64,000 bases of DNA from an uncultured Gammaproteobacteria bacterium (lineage in GTDB: Bacteria; Pseudomonadota; Gammaproteobacteria; GCA-001735895), in assembly GCA_947260025.1 (NCBI GenBank), contig CAMYON010000014.1, positions 1 to 64,000 on the forward strand, written 5' to 3'. The notes beneath the pieces are model-generated. The model had not been told where the DNA came from. It ran no database searches and saw nothing but the letters and a program-made list of their open reading frames with translations. The first letter of the stretch is position 1. Every line of letters starts with the position of its first letter. The position numbers were made by a program, and so were the translations under genes. Shown one piece after another: positions 52,587 through 62,610 of the stretch.

Positions 52587-54314
52587 ATGTTCAAGAAGCT
52601 CGCGCTGTTAGCCGCGGTTGCCGCCTTATGCACGCAATCGGCCTATGCCGGCATGGCAGAAGCCGAAAATTGGGTAAACAACGAATTCCAGCCCTCATCG
52701 CTGTCCAAGTCGGACCAGATGAAAGAAATGGAATGGTTTATCAATGCGGCCAAACCGTTCAAGGGAATGGAGATCAACGTATTATCAGAAACCATTCCAA
52801 CCCATGAATACGAATCCAAGACACTCACCAGGGCGTTCGAGGAAATTACCGGAATCAAGGTCAACCACCAGTTGCTCGGTGAGGGCGAAGTGGTACAAGC
52901 GGTTCAGACCCAGATGCAGACCAACCGAAATCTGTACGACGCCTATATCAACGATTCAGACCTGATCGGCACCCACTCGCGCCTGCAGCTGGCCATCAAC
53001 CTTTCTGACTGGATGGCGGGCGAAGGCAAGGACGTCACCAACCCGATGCTCGACGTCGATGATTTCATCGGTAAGTCGTTTACCACCGGGCCTGACGGCA
53101 AACTGTATCAGTTGCCCGATCAACAATTCGCCAATCTTTACTGGTTCAGGAAGGACTGGTTCGATCGCGCCGATCTGAAACAGAAATTCAAAAGCATGTA
53201 CGGCTACGATCTGGGCGTTCCGGTCAACTGGTCAGCCTACGAGGATATCGCCGAGTTCTTCTCGGTACACGTCAAGGAAATCGACGGCGTTACGGTTTAC
53301 GGCCATATGGACTACGGCAAACGTGCGCCCGACCTCGGCTGGCGCATGACCGATGCCTGGCTGTCGATGGCCGGCGCCGGCAGTAAGGGCTTACCGAACG
53401 GCGTGCCCGTCGACGAATGGGGTATCCGTATGGAACCAGGTACCTGTAATCCTGTCGGCGCGTCGGTAACGCGTGGCGGGGCTGCCAACGGCCCGGCGGC
53501 CGTCTACGCAATTCGTAAATGGGATGAATGGTTACGCAAGTACGCGCCTCCAGGCGCCGCCAGCTATGACTTCTACCAGTCTTTACCGGCACTCTCGCAG
53601 GGCAATGTGGCTCAGCAAATCTTCTGGTACACCGCGTTCACCGCATCCATGGTGGCGCCGAAGAGCGCCGGTAACAATACCGTCGATGGCGATGGTAACC
53701 CGTTATGGCGGATGGCACCCTCACCCCATGGACCCTACTGGGTAAAAGGCCAGAAACTCGGCTACCAGGACGCGGGATCATGGACACTGTTCAAATCGAC
53801 TCCGGTGGATCGTCGCAAGGCAGCCTGGCTATACGCCCAGTTCGTGGTTTCAAAAACCGTTGACGTCAAGAAGAGCCATGTTGGCCTGACCTTTATTCGC
53901 GACAGCTCGATCAATCATCAGTCATTTACCGATCGCGCTCCGAAGCTCGGAGGCCTGGTCGAGTTTTACCGCTCACCCGATCGAGTTCTGTGGTCGCCAA
54001 CAGGCGTCAACGTGCCTGACTATCCTAAGCTGGCGCAGATTTGGTGGCAGCAAATCGGGGACGTGAACTCGGGCGCCTTCACCCCGCAACAGGCCATGGA
54101 TCGCCTGGCCGGTGAAATGGACCTGGTCATGTCACGGATGCAATCTGCGGATCAAAAAGCCGGCACCTACGGCGGCTGCGGTCCGCGCCTGAATGAGGAA
54201 AAGGATGCTTCATACTGGCTGAATCAACCAGGCTCACCAAAAGCCAAGGTTAACGAAAAGCCGAAGGGCGAAACCGTTAATTACGACGAGCTGATCAAAC
54301 GCTGGACTAATTAA
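52587..54314 (+). CDS. glpV: ABC glycerol transporter, periplasmic substrate-binding protein (GlpV-type)
   Basis: 575 residues with a signal peptide (about 1-22, QSAYAG). A long solute-binding protein of the type used by GlpSTPQV glycerol importers (LYQLPDQQFANLYWFRKDWF; KRAPDLGWRMTDAWLSMAGAGSKG; WTLFKSTPVDRRKAAWLYAQFVVSKTVDVKKS). It captures glycerol in the periplasm and feeds GlpP/GlpQ. Strong promoter and ribosome site, first in the operon, followed by a stable hairpin, fit high expression of the binding protein relative to the membrane parts. Confidence 0.85.
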   Translation: MFKKLALLAAVAALCTQSAYAGMAEAENWVNNEFQPSSLSKSDQMKEMEWFINAAKPFKGMEINVLSETIPTHEYESKTLTRAFEEITGIKVNHQLLGEGEVVQAVQTQMQTNRNLYDAYINDSDLIGTHSRLQLAINLSDWMAGEGKDVTNPMLDVDDFIGKSFTTGPDGKLYQLPDQQFANLYWFRKDWFDRADLKQKFKSMYGYDLGVPVNWSAYEDIAEFFSVHVKEIDGVTVYGHMDYGKRAPDLGWRMTDAWLSMAGAGSKGLPNGVPVDEWGIRMEPGTCNPVGASVTRGGAANGPAAVYAIRKWDEWLRKYAPPGAASYDFYQSLPALSQGNVAQQIFWYTAFTASMVAPKSAGNNTVDGDGNPLWRMAPSPHGPYWVKGQKLGYQDAGSWTLFKSTPVDRRKAAWLYAQFVVSKTVDVKKSHVGLTFIRDSSINHQSFTDRAPKLGGLVEFYRSPDRVLWSPTGVNVPDYPKLAQIWWQQIGDVNSGAFTPQQAMDRLAGEMDLVMSRMQSADQKAGTYGGCGPRLNEEKDASYWLNQPGSPKAKVNEKPKGETVNYDELIKRWTN

Positions 54315-54348
54315 AGGCCTGGCGCCTCAAAATAAAGGTGGCCTGATA

Positions 54349-54376
54349 CCGGGGTCCTGCAGCAGCAGGGCCCCGG
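54349..54376 (+). terminator. Stable intergenic stem-loop after the binding-protein gene
   Basis: A 12-bp stem with one G-T wobble (CCGGGGTCCTGC / GCAGGGCCCCGG) and an AGCA loop, without a T-tract. In transporter operons such stems protect the upstream mRNA or reduce read-through, so this is more likely a processing or attenuating element than a full stop. Confidence 0.55.
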
Positions 54377-54396
54377 CTATCAAGGCAGGTGACCCG

Positions 54397-55215
54397 GTGG
54401 CGAGAATATTGATGAACATTGAAATCAGCAGACGGCAGCACCTGATTCTCGATTACATCCGGGAACATGGATCGGTGCAGGTGGATCAACTATCCAGCCA
54501 CTTGGAGGTTACGCCGCAAACTATTCGCCGCGATCTGAATCAGTTGTACGAGCTGCAGCTGCTGCAGCGAGTCCACGGCGGTGCAGTCGTCAAGGACAAC
54601 GTGGAAAACCTCGGTTACGGAGCCCGCAAGATCCTCATGGCCGAGGAGAAATCCGATATTGCTCGACGCGCGGCTGAACTGTTACCCAATAACTCATCGC
54701 TGTTCATCAATATCGGCACTACCACCGAACGTGTTGCGGAATACCTAGATCGGCACAAGGGAATGCTGGTTATAACCAACAATATCAACGTTGCCAGTAT
54801 GCTGTGGCCCGTTCCGGGCCTCGAGGTAATGATTACTGGAGGCGCGGTTCGGCGCAGCGACGGCGGCATTGTCGGCTCAAGCGCCGAAGAGTTTATCGAT
54901 AACTTCAAGGTGGACTACGCCATTATAGGTTGTTCGGCAATCGACAACGAAGGCGAGCTATTTGATTTCGACCTGAAAGAAGTCCGGGTAACCCGGGCTA
55001 TTATTGCCCACGCCCGCTCGGTGATCCTGGTGACCGACTCGCTAAAGTTCGAGCGCCGGGCACCAATACGCATCGGAGACCTGTCAGACATTGAGACGCT
55101 AGTAACCGATGCAGGCATCCCGGATGACGCGGTGGCGCTTTGCCAGCAGCACGGAGTACAACTCGAAGTCGTTACCCCTCCCAAAGTGCAGGCAGCGTCC
55201 ATTGGGCAAGCGTAA
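54397..55215 (+). CDS. glpR: DeoR-family transcriptional repressor (GlpR-like)
   Basis: 272 residues from a GTG; the ATG at 54412 is an alternative start. N-terminal winged HTH (ISRRQHLILDYIREHGSVQVDQLSSHLEVTPQTIRRDL) and C-terminal DeoRC effector domain (NNSSLFINIGTTTERVAEYL; GGAVRRSDGGIVGSSAEEFI; YAIIGCSAID). Expected to sense glycerol-3-phosphate and repress the operon. The stop abuts the GlpS-type ATPase start with no spacer. Confidence 0.85.
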   Translation: MARILMNIEISRRQHLILDYIREHGSVQVDQLSSHLEVTPQTIRRDLNQLYELQLLQRVHGGAVVKDNVENLGYGARKILMAEEKSDIARRAAELLPNNSSLFINIGTTTERVAEYLDRHKGMLVITNNINVASMLWPVPGLEVMITGGAVRRSDGGIVGSSAEEFIDNFKVDYAIIGCSAIDNEGELFDFDLKEVRVTRAIIAHARSVILVTDSLKFERRAPIRIGDLSDIETLVTDAGIPDDAVALCQQHGVQLEVVTPPKVQAASIGQA

Positions 55216-56280
55216 ATGACGATCGAGATGCACAATATCTCGCTCCGGGTAGGCGCCGAAACGCATATTTATGCAACCGACCTGTCGCTGGAAGCAGGCC
55301 AGTTCAATATTCTGCTCGGTACCACGCTCAGCGGAAAAACGACCCTGATGCGATTAATGGCTGGCCTCGAAAAACCCACTACCGGCGAACTTCGAGTCAA
55401 CGGAGAAAGTGTTACCGGCATACCGGTACAGAAACGCAGTGTCGCGATGGTGTACCAGGCATTTATCAATTACCCCAGCTTCAGCGTCTATGACAATATC
55501 GCCTCGCCGCTGAAAGTGGCCGGCTTACCCCGAAACGAAATCGAAGAAAAAGTGCGGCGCTTTGCCGATCTGCTGAAACTGACACCGATGCTGGATCGGC
55601 TTCCCAGCGAACTCTCGGGTGGCCAACAGCAACGGACAGCTCTCGCACGCGCGCTGGTGAAAGGGGCCGAACTCGTACTACTCGACGAGCCGCTCGCCAA
55701 CCTCGACTACAAGCTGCGCGAGGAATTACGCGACGAGTTACCACGCATGTTCGCCGACACCGGGGCAACCGTGGTCTACGCCACCAGCGAACCGCTCGAA
55801 GCCCTGATGCTGGGTGGATACACTGCCACACTTAACGAAGGCCGGGTGGTCCAGTTTGGGCAAACCTCGACAATTTATCGGCATCCCAGGAACCTGGAAT
55901 CGGCGCGGGTGTTCTCGGACCCTCCGGTCAATATCGCTGCTATCGAAAAGCGCGGAAATACCGCTTACCTGAATGATACGGTCAGCTGGAATGTTCCTTC
56001 GAAGCTCGCCGGCATGCCCGACGGCCAATACAAGATCGGATTAAGACCCCACCACTTGTCGCCCGAGTTCGGCGGGGTCAAAGTAAATGGACAGGTTCAG
56101 ATCGCCGAAATCAGCGGATCGGAAAGCATCATTCGCGTCAATATCGAAGGCAACAACTGGGTCAGCGAGGCCCATGGCGTACACAGCTTCGGATTTGGTC
56201 AAAGTGCCGCTTTTTTCTTCGACGCCGAGCGCTGTTTCTACTTCGATGCCAACGAACAATTAATCGACGCCGGGGTGTAG
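55216..56280 (+). CDS. glpS: Glycerol ABC transporter ATPase, GlpS-type
   Basis: 354 residues: Walker A GTTLSGKT (35-42), Q-loop in VYQAFINYPSFSVYDN, an intact signature L133-SGGQ137 and Walker B VLLDEPLANLD. The switch histidine is missing: the H-loop reads YATSEPLEAL with S191 where His is expected. A C-terminal TOBE/MalK-like regulatory domain follows. With GlpT it makes a heterodimer in which this subunit supplies the good LSGGQ but a weakened Walker-side site. Confidence 0.88.
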   Translation: MTIEMHNISLRVGAETHIYATDLSLEAGQFNILLGTTLSGKTTLMRLMAGLEKPTTGELRVNGESVTGIPVQKRSVAMVYQAFINYPSFSVYDNIASPLKVAGLPRNEIEEKVRRFADLLKLTPMLDRLPSELSGGQQQRTALARALVKGAELVLLDEPLANLDYKLREELRDELPRMFADTGATVVYATSEPLEALMLGGYTATLNEGRVVQFGQTSTIYRHPRNLESARVFSDPPVNIAAIEKRGNTAYLNDTVSWNVPSKLAGMPDGQYKIGLRPHHLSPEFGGVKVNGQVQIAEISGSESIIRVNIEGNNWVSEAHGVHSFGFGQSAAFFFDAERCFYFDANEQLIDAGV

Positions 56281-56281
56281 C

Positions 56282-57358
56282 ATGTCTCGAATCGAATTTA
56301 AGGATGTACGCCACGCCTACCCGCAGCCGGCAGGGCAGCCCCTGGAATACGCGATCAAGGAAGTCAACCAGGTCTGGGAAAACGGCGGGGCTTACGCCCT
56401 GCTGGGACCTTCCGGTTGCGGCAAAACTACCCTGCTCAATGTTATTTCCGGCTTACTGACGCCGTCCGAAGGTTCAATCTTGTTTAACCATAGTGACGTC
56501 ACCCGCCTGCCCACCGCGGAACGACACATCGCACAGGTTTTCCAGTTCCCGGTGGTGTACGACACCATGACCGTGTTCGATAACCTGGCGTTTCCATTGC
56601 GAAACCGGCAGACGCCGGAGGCCCGCGTCAAAGAAAGAGTCACCGAAATTGCCGAGATGCTGGATTTGTCGGACCGATTAGATCAGCGCGCGGCCGGGCT
56701 AACCGCCGATGGCAAGCAAAAAATTTCGCTGGGCCGCGGACTGGTGCGCGAGGACGTCAACGCGATCCTGTTTGACGAGCCGTTGACGGTAATCGATCCT
56801 CACCTGAAATGGCAGTTGCGTTCCAAGCTCAAGGAACTTCACCAACAGCTCGGTGTTACGATGATTTATGTCACCCATGACCAGGTCGAAGCGCTGACGT
56901 TTGCCGATAAGGTTGTCGTTATGCACGATGGCACCGTGGTCCAGGTTGGCACCCCGGTAGAATTGTTCAGCCGGCCCAGGCACACTTTCGTTGGCTATTT
57001 CATCGGATCCCCCGGCATGAATGTTCTGCCCTGCAGTATCGAAAATGGGCAACCGGTTTTTGCGAATAACCTGCTCTCCTCGGGTTATCCAGCCGATACC
57101 GATCTGAGCGGCAAGCTCGAGATCGGTATTCGGCCGGAGTTCGTTAATTTTAGCGATGACGGCATCCCGGTTGCCATCGAAAAGATCGAGGACCTCGGTC
57201 GCTATCAGGTCGTGACAGTCAGACACGAGAGCGAGCAGATCAAAATGCTGGTCGGTGAAGATGAGCCAATACCCGCAGAAAGCCCGATGATTAGCTTCGA
57301 TCCCGATAATCTTCGAATTTACTGTAACGATTGGGCGGTGGAGGCTGGCGATGCGTAA
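56282..57358 (+). CDS. glpT: Glycerol ABC transporter ATPase, GlpT-type
   Basis: 358 residues: Walker A GPSGCGKT, Q-loop VFQFPVVYDTM, Walker B ILFDEPLTVID, intact H-loop THDQVEAL (H199). The ABC signature is degenerate: L140-T-A-D-G144 followed by KQKISLGR, where MalK-type proteins have LSGGQ. The C-terminal regulatory domain is present. It complements GlpS, which has a good signature but no switch His. It overlaps the permease gene by 8 bp. Confidence 0.88.
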   Translation: MSRIEFKDVRHAYPQPAGQPLEYAIKEVNQVWENGGAYALLGPSGCGKTTLLNVISGLLTPSEGSILFNHSDVTRLPTAERHIAQVFQFPVVYDTMTVFDNLAFPLRNRQTPEARVKERVTEIAEMLDLSDRLDQRAAGLTADGKQKISLGRGLVREDVNAILFDEPLTVIDPHLKWQLRSKLKELHQQLGVTMIYVTHDQVEALTFADKVVVMHDGTVVQVGTPVELFSRPRHTFVGYFIGSPGMNVLPCSIENGQPVFANNLLSSGYPADTDLSGKLEIGIRPEFVNFSDDGIPVAIEKIEDLGRYQVVTVRHESEQIKMLVGEDEPIPAESPMISFDPDNLRIYCNDWAVEAGDA

Positions 57359-58214
57359 ATCGACAAACCAGAAAGCCTGGTGGCTGGTGGCGCCAGTACT
57401 CCTGCTGGTTGCGTTCAACGCTTTCATTCCGTTGATGACGGTAGTCAATTACTCGTTACAGGAAACCTTCGGCAATAACGTTTTTTTCTGGGAGGGCGTT
57501 ACCTGGTTCGAACAAGTGCTACGTTCCGAACGTTTCCACGCCTCGCTCATGCGACAACTGCTGTTTACCAGCATGATTCTGGCGATCGAGGTTCCGCTCG
57601 GCATCGCCGTAGCGCTGTCGATGCCGCGCAAAGGCCCCTGGGTTTCGGTCTGTCTGGTTTTGATGGCGCTACCCCTATTGATCCCGTGGAACGTGGTCGG
57701 GGCAATGTGGAACATATTTGCGCTGCCCGACATCGGGCTGCTCGGATACTCACTGAACTCGATGGGATTCGATTACAACTTTACCCAGCAACCTGTCTCG
57801 GCCTGGATGACGACCGTAGTGATGGATGTCTGGCACTGGACTTCGCTCATCGTACTACTGTGCTATGCCGGGCTATGTTCGATTCCAGATGCCTACTACC
57901 AGGCAGCTCGCATCGATGGTGCCAGCGGTTGGGCGGTCTTTCGCTACATCCAGCTACCGAAAATGAAGCGCGTGCTAACTATTGCGATACTGTTGCGTTT
58001 CATGGACAGCTTCATGATTTACACCGAACCGTTCGTACTCACCGGTGGGGGACCTGGCAATACCACCACCTTTCTGTCGATCGACCTGGTCAAGATAGCT
58101 CTCGGGCAGTTCGATCTCGGTCCGGCGGCGGCGATGTCGCTGATATATTTCTTGGTGGTATTACTCATTTGCTGGGTTTTTTATACCCTCATGATGCGTA
58201 ACGAGGCGCAGTGA
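57351..58214 (+). CDS. glpP: Glycerol ABC transporter permease, GlpP-type
   Basis: 287 residues with six predicted membrane helices (MetI/binding-protein-dependent permease fold). The cytoplasmic coupling (EAA) loop reads CSIPDAYYQAARIDGASGWAVFRYIQLP, which contacts the ATPase dimer. Start overlaps the upstream ATPase stop. Confidence 0.9.
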   Translation: MRKSTNQKAWWLVAPVLLLVAFNAFIPLMTVVNYSLQETFGNNVFFWEGVTWFEQVLRSERFHASLMRQLLFTSMILAIEVPLGIAVALSMPRKGPWVSVCLVLMALPLLIPWNVVGAMWNIFALPDIGLLGYSLNSMGFDYNFTQQPVSAWMTTVVMDVWHWTSLIVLLCYAGLCSIPDAYYQAARIDGASGWAVFRYIQLPKMKRVLTIAILLRFMDSFMIYTEPFVLTGGGPGNTTTFLSIDLVKIALGQFDLGPAAAMSLIYFLVVLLICWVFYTLMMRNEAQ

Positions 58215-58218
58215 CGTT

Positions 58219-59016
58219 ATGAATAAAAAGTGGATTCTGCCGACCCTGTATATCCTGTTCCTGATGTTGCCGATCTACGGCCTGCTGACCATGTCATTCA
58301 AAACCACCAACGAGATACTCGGCGGGTTTTCCTTTTTCCCGCAGCAGTTCACGTTGGCTAATTACGCCAAGATATTTACCGATCCGACCTGGTACAACGG
58401 CTATATCAACTCGTTGATCTACGTCGTGATCAACACCGTGATTTCGGTCTCGGTCGCCCTGCCCGCTGCCTATGCGTTTTCGCGTTATCGCTTTCTTGGC
58501 GACAAGCATCTGTTCTTTTGGTTATTGACCAATCGCATGGCGCCACCGGCCGTTTTCGCGCTGCCGTTTTTTCAGCTTTACTCGGCGATCGAATTATTCG
58601 ATACCCATTTTGCGGTTGCACTGGCGCATTGTTTGTTCAATATTCCGCTCGCAGTCTGGATTCTAGAGGGATTCATGTCGGGTATCCCCAAGGAACTCGA
58701 TGAAACCGCCTATCTTGACGGCTACTCTTTCTGGCGGTTTTTTCTTCGTATCTTTATTCCCACCATCGCCGCTGGTATCGGGGTCGCGGCATTTTTCTGT
58801 TTTATGTATTCATGGGTGGAATTACTGCTGGCGAAAACCCTGACGTCGGTCGACGCCAAGCCGATAGCGGCGACGATGACGCGAACCGCGAGTACCTCGG
58901 GCTACGAGCTTGGACTGCTGGCGGCCGCCGGCTCGTTAACGATCATACCGGGTGCGATCGTGATTTATTTCGTGCGCAATTATATCGCCAAGGGCTTCGC
59001 CCTTGGCCGGGTTTGA
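58219..59016 (+). CDS. glpQ: Glycerol ABC transporter permease, GlpQ-type
   Basis: 265 residues, six helices. EAA loop: MSGIPKELDETAYLDGYSFWRFFLRIFIP. Starts 4 bp after GlpP and forms the second half of the glycerol channel. Confidence 0.9.
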   Translation: MNKKWILPTLYILFLMLPIYGLLTMSFKTTNEILGGFSFFPQQFTLANYAKIFTDPTWYNGYINSLIYVVINTVISVSVALPAAYAFSRYRFLGDKHLFFWLLTNRMAPPAVFALPFFQLYSAIELFDTHFAVALAHCLFNIPLAVWILEGFMSGIPKELDETAYLDGYSFWRFFLRIFIPTIAAGIGVAAFFCFMYSWVELLLAKTLTSVDAKPIAATMTRTASTSGYELGLLAAAGSLTIIPGAIVIYFVRNYIAKGFALGRV

Positions 59017-59031
59017 TACGGTGGCAAAGTC

Positions 59032-59316
59032 ATGATGGATTTATCCTGGATGGCATGGACCTGGCCCACGGCCGCGTTCTTTATCGTAATCGTCTGTTCT
59101 ATCATCACTATGGGCGTCTGGGAAAAATTCAGCCCGGGCGGCAATCCGCGGCGCGGCGTGTTTGGTATCGATACCACCCGCGGTGACCGGCTGTTCCTAT
59201 CGTGGCTAGGCACCGGCTTTATTCATCTGGGTTGGCTGGCCTTTATCGGAACACCGCTTTGGGGTGCCCTGGCGCTTGCAATCGGCTGGTTTGTCTTCGT
59301 CTTCAGGAAGGTTTGA
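59032..59316 (+). CDS. DUF2160 small membrane protein in the glycerol operon
   Basis: 94 residues, three predicted membrane helices (about 12-29, 55-72 and 75-91) around a conserved GGNPRRGVFGIDTTRGDRLFLSWLG loop. DUF2160 proteins occur with GlpSTPQV transporters and are probably an accessory membrane subunit; biochemical role unknown. Confidence 0.85.
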   Translation: MMDLSWMAWTWPTAAFFIVIVCSIITMGVWEKFSPGGNPRRGVFGIDTTRGDRLFLSWLGTGFIHLGWLAFIGTPLWGALALAIGWFVFVFRKV

Positions 59317-59360
59317 GCTAAAACCAGCAATCAGCCGCTCGTTATCAAGTTGAAAAACAA

Positions 59361-60986
59361 ATGGATCTGCGCAATACCAACATAGACCGGCTCGGAAACG
59401 AAGATTTCGATGTGCTCATTGTCGGTGGCGGCATCAACGGCTCGGTCTCGGCCGCCGCGCTGGCGGCACGCGGAGTCAAAGTTGCATTGATCGACGCGCG
59501 CGATTTCGCCGGTTTCACCAGCCAGCAGTCTTCCAACCTGGTATGGGGCGGAATCAAGTACATGGAAGGCTACGAGTTCGGACTGGTTGCCGGGCTGTGT
59601 AAATCCCGCAACGAGTTACTCGATAGTTTTCCGTCCACGGTCAAGGAGATTCGCTTTTTACTGACCATAAATCGGCAGTTTCGCTTTCATCCGCTGGTTA
59701 TCCTGGCCAGCACCTGGCTTTACTGGCTGCTTGGCCGCGGCAAAACGCGAATCCCTAAACTGCTCAGCCTGAAACAGATCAAACGACTCGAGCCGCTGGT
59801 GAACACGTATATCAGCACGGCTGGCGTCGAGTACTCTGATGCTTTTCTGCACGACAACGATGCCCGCTTCGTCTTCAACTTCGTGCGCAGCGCAATGGAC
59901 AAAGGCTGCGTTGCGGCAAACTACGTGGCCTCGGAGGGCGCGACGCGGGATTCGAGCGGATATTGGACTACCCAGGTCGAGGACCAGGTCAGCGGCGATC
60001 GTTTCAGTATTCGCGCACGGGTATTGATCAACGCGGCGGGTGCCTACGTCGACCGGCACAACGAGCTCACCGGCATCGATACCGAGCACCGGCACCTGTT
60101 GTCGAAGGGAATACACCTGCTGGTGCCGCGCATCGCGGAGACACATCGCGTGCTGGCATTTTTTGCCGACGACGAGCGCCTGTTCTTTGCCATCCCGATG
60201 GCGAACCGAACCTGTATCGGCACCACCGACACCGCGGTCGAAGATCCCATGACGCAGGTAACCGATGATGACCGCGATTTCGTGTTATCGAATATCAACG
60301 CGCGCCTCGACTTGTCCCCGCCGCTAACCCGAAGCGATATCATAGCCGAGCGCTGTGGCGTGCGCCCGCTGGCTATCCGTAAAACCAGCGATGCCTCGAC
60401 CGACGTGCGGCAAGTATCGCGTAAGCACGTGATTGAAATGGATACCGAAAAAAGTCATATCAGCATATTCGGTGGCAAGCTGACCGACTGTATCAACGTT
60501 GGCGACGAGATCAGTGATTGCGTTTCACGGCTCGGCCTGGAGGTTTCGAGGCCGACAGGCAAGTGGTATGGGGAACCGGGACGGCGCGAACGCGAGGCCT
60601 ATTTCGAGCGTGCCCGGGCACTCGGACTCGAGCAGATAGTAGCCCGGGACACCGATGAGGTTCTGAGCGAACGCCTGTGGCGACGTTACGGGGCAAATGC
60701 CAATACCATGCTCGATGCGATCGAACAGAATCCCGGGTTGCGCGATACGATGATCGACAATACCGGTATCCGCCGCTGCGAGATCGATTACCTCGCCAAA
60801 CACGAAATGATTGTAAAGCTCGAGGACTATCTCAGGCGGCGCTCCAAGATCGAGCTGCTAGTACCGCGAGCCAAGCTGCGTCAATCGGCCGGGCTGTTCG
60901 AAGCCTGCGAAAAACTGTTTGGCGACGACGGCAAGAAACGTTTCGATGAATACTTCGCTTCGTCCGAAAAAGACGATTCGACCTGA
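59361..60986 (+). CDS. glpD: Glycerol-3-phosphate dehydrogenase (flavin-dependent, GlpD)
   Basis: 541 residues: FAD Rossmann motif DVLIVGGGINGSVSAAAL, the GlpD family loop FAGFTSQQSSNLVWGGIKYME and ERCGVRPLAI. It oxidises glycerol-3-phosphate to dihydroxyacetone phosphate at the membrane, passing electrons to quinone. Placed before GlpK, with a 23-bp palindrome between, and after the transporter genes. Confidence 0.92.
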   Translation: MDLRNTNIDRLGNEDFDVLIVGGGINGSVSAAALAARGVKVALIDARDFAGFTSQQSSNLVWGGIKYMEGYEFGLVAGLCKSRNELLDSFPSTVKEIRFLLTINRQFRFHPLVILASTWLYWLLGRGKTRIPKLLSLKQIKRLEPLVNTYISTAGVEYSDAFLHDNDARFVFNFVRSAMDKGCVAANYVASEGATRDSSGYWTTQVEDQVSGDRFSIRARVLINAAGAYVDRHNELTGIDTEHRHLLSKGIHLLVPRIAETHRVLAFFADDERLFFAIPMANRTCIGTTDTAVEDPMTQVTDDDRDFVLSNINARLDLSPPLTRSDIIAERCGVRPLAIRKTSDASTDVRQVSRKHVIEMDTEKSHISIFGGKLTDCINVGDEISDCVSRLGLEVSRPTGKWYGEPGRREREAYFERARALGLEQIVARDTDEVLSERLWRRYGANANTMLDAIEQNPGLRDTMIDNTGIRRCEIDYLAKHEMIVKLEDYLRRRSKIELLVPRAKLRQSAGLFEACEKLFGDDGKKRFDEYFASSEKDDST

Positions 60987-60988
60987 AC

Positions 60989-61039
60989 AATTCTGGGTCA
61001 GAGTAAAAACTTGTCGAGTTTTTACTCTGACCCAGAATT
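60989..61039. repeat. 23-bp-arm palindrome between glpD and glpK
   Basis: Arms 60989-61011 and 61017-61039 are perfectly complementary (core CTGGGTCAGAGTAAAAAC), with the 5-nt loop TGTCG. The TCTGACCC-containing hairpin is typical of sequences mobilised by REP-associated transposases. It sits in a 79-bp gap and may also terminate or stabilise the transcript. Confidence 0.8.
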
Positions 61040-61065
61040 ACAACTGAATGATTGGGGGGAGCTAG

Positions 61066-62559
61066 ATGAGCCAGTATATTCTTAGCATCGACCAGGGCAC
61101 GACCAGTTCACGCGCCATGCTGTTCGATGAAAACGGCCATGCGGCGTTTACCGCGCAAAAAGAGTTTACCCAGCATTTTCCAAGGGACGGCTGGGTCGAA
61201 CACAACGCCGAGGAGATCTGGGTAACGACGCTGGCCGTGGTGCGCGAGGCGCTAGCAAAAGCACGGGCTGACGGGCGCGACATTGCCGCTATCGGCATCA
61301 CCAATCAACGCGAGACCACAGTGGTCTGGGACCGCTCCAGCGGTGAACCGGTGTATCACGCTATCGTCTGGCAGGATCGTCGCACCGCGAGCTACTGCGA
61401 CTCGCTGCGTGACCAGGGTCTCGAGTCGATGGTGACCGACAAGACCGGCCTGCTGCTCGATCCCTATTTTTCGGGTACCAAGGTCAACTGGATTCTCGAT
61501 AACGTCAGCGGAGCCCGAGCACGAGCCGACAAGGGCGAACTCGCCTTTGGTACCATCGACTGCTTCCTGATCTGGCGCCTGACCGGTGGCAAGGTACACG
61601 CCACCGATGCCACCAACGCATCGCGCACGCTGATGTTCAACATTCACCAACAGCAATGGGACAAAGAGCTGCTCGACTTGCTGGCAATACCCGACTCGCT
61701 GTTACCCGAAGTACGCGACTGTGCCGCCGATTACGGAAATACCAGCAAGGCCCTGCTGGATGCCGAAATACCGATTGCCGGCGTCGCCGGCGACCAGCAG
61801 GCGGCGCTGATAGGCCAGGCCTGTTTCGAACCCGGCATGATCAAGAGCACTTACGGTACCGGCTGTTTCATGATTTTGAACACCGGCGAACAGGCGCTGA
61901 CTTCCGGTAACCGGTTACTAACCACGGTCGGTTACCGACTGAACGGCAAAACGACTTACGCGCTCGAAGGCTCGATTTTTGTCGCCGGCGCGGCGGTGCA
62001 ATGGCTGCGCGATGGCATCGGCATCATCGATACCGCCCAGGAAACCGAAGCCCTGGCGGCATCGCTGGATTCGAACATGGGCGTTTACCTGGTACCCGCG
62101 TTTACCGGGCTGGGTGCGCCGCACTGGGACCCCGACGCGCGCGGCGCCATCTTCGGCATCACGCGCGATACCGGGGTCGCGGAGCTGGTGCGCGCCACGC
62201 TGGAATCGGTGTGCTATCAAACCTTCGACCTGCTCGAGGCCAAGCGCCGCGACGGCCTCGAGCCAACGCGTCTGCGGGTCGATGGCGGCATGGTGCAGAA
62301 CGACTGGCTGTGCGGGTTTCTTGCCGACATGCTCGACATCATCGTTGAAAGGCCGGTGGAAACCGAAACCACCGCGCTCGGCGCCGCTTATCTTGCAGGG
62401 CTACAGGTCGGCCTGTTCGCTTCGCTGGAAGACATCTCGGCCCGTTGGCAGGCGGAACGCGAATTCGATCCGACCATGGACTCCCACCAACGCAACCTGC
62501 TGCTGGCCGACTGGCACGAGGCAGTCATCAAGGTCAAAACGGGGCAGTCTCCAGACTAA
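61066..62559 (+). CDS. glpK: Glycerol kinase
   Basis: 497 residues, full length for GlpK. FGGY-kinase motifs: the phosphate loop [15 protein letters not shown], the substrate loop [25 protein letters not shown] and [17 protein letters not shown]. It phosphorylates glycerol with ATP, trapping it in the cell. Ribosome site GGGGGG precedes the ATG. The operon thus has uptake, kinase and dehydrogenase together. Confidence 0.96.
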   Translation: MSQYILSIDQGTTSSRAMLFDENGHAAFTAQKEFTQHFPRDGWVEHNAEEIWVTTLAVVREALAKARADGRDIAAIGITNQRETTVVWDRSSGEPVYHAIVWQDRRTASYCDSLRDQGLESMVTDKTGLLLDPYFSGTKVNWILDNVSGARARADKGELAFGTIDCFLIWRLTGGKVHATDATNASRTLMFNIHQQQWDKELLDLLAIPDSLLPEVRDCAADYGNTSKALLDAEIPIAGVAGDQQAALIGQACFEPGMIKSTYGTGCFMILNTGEQALTSGNRLLTTVGYRLNGKTTYALEGSIFVAGAAVQWLRDGIGIIDTAQETEALAASLDSNMGVYLVPAFTGLGAPHWDPDARGAIFGITRDTGVAELVRATLESVCYQTFDLLEAKRRDGLEPTRLRVDGGMVQNDWLCGFLADMLDIIVERPVETETTALGAAYLAGLQVGLFASLEDISARWQAEREFDPTMDSHQRNLLLADWHEAVIKVKTGQSPD

Positions 62560-62610
62560 GAAAATTGCAGGAACTAGAAGAGCGTAACGCCGAACTCGAA
62601 TTTCCGAGTG

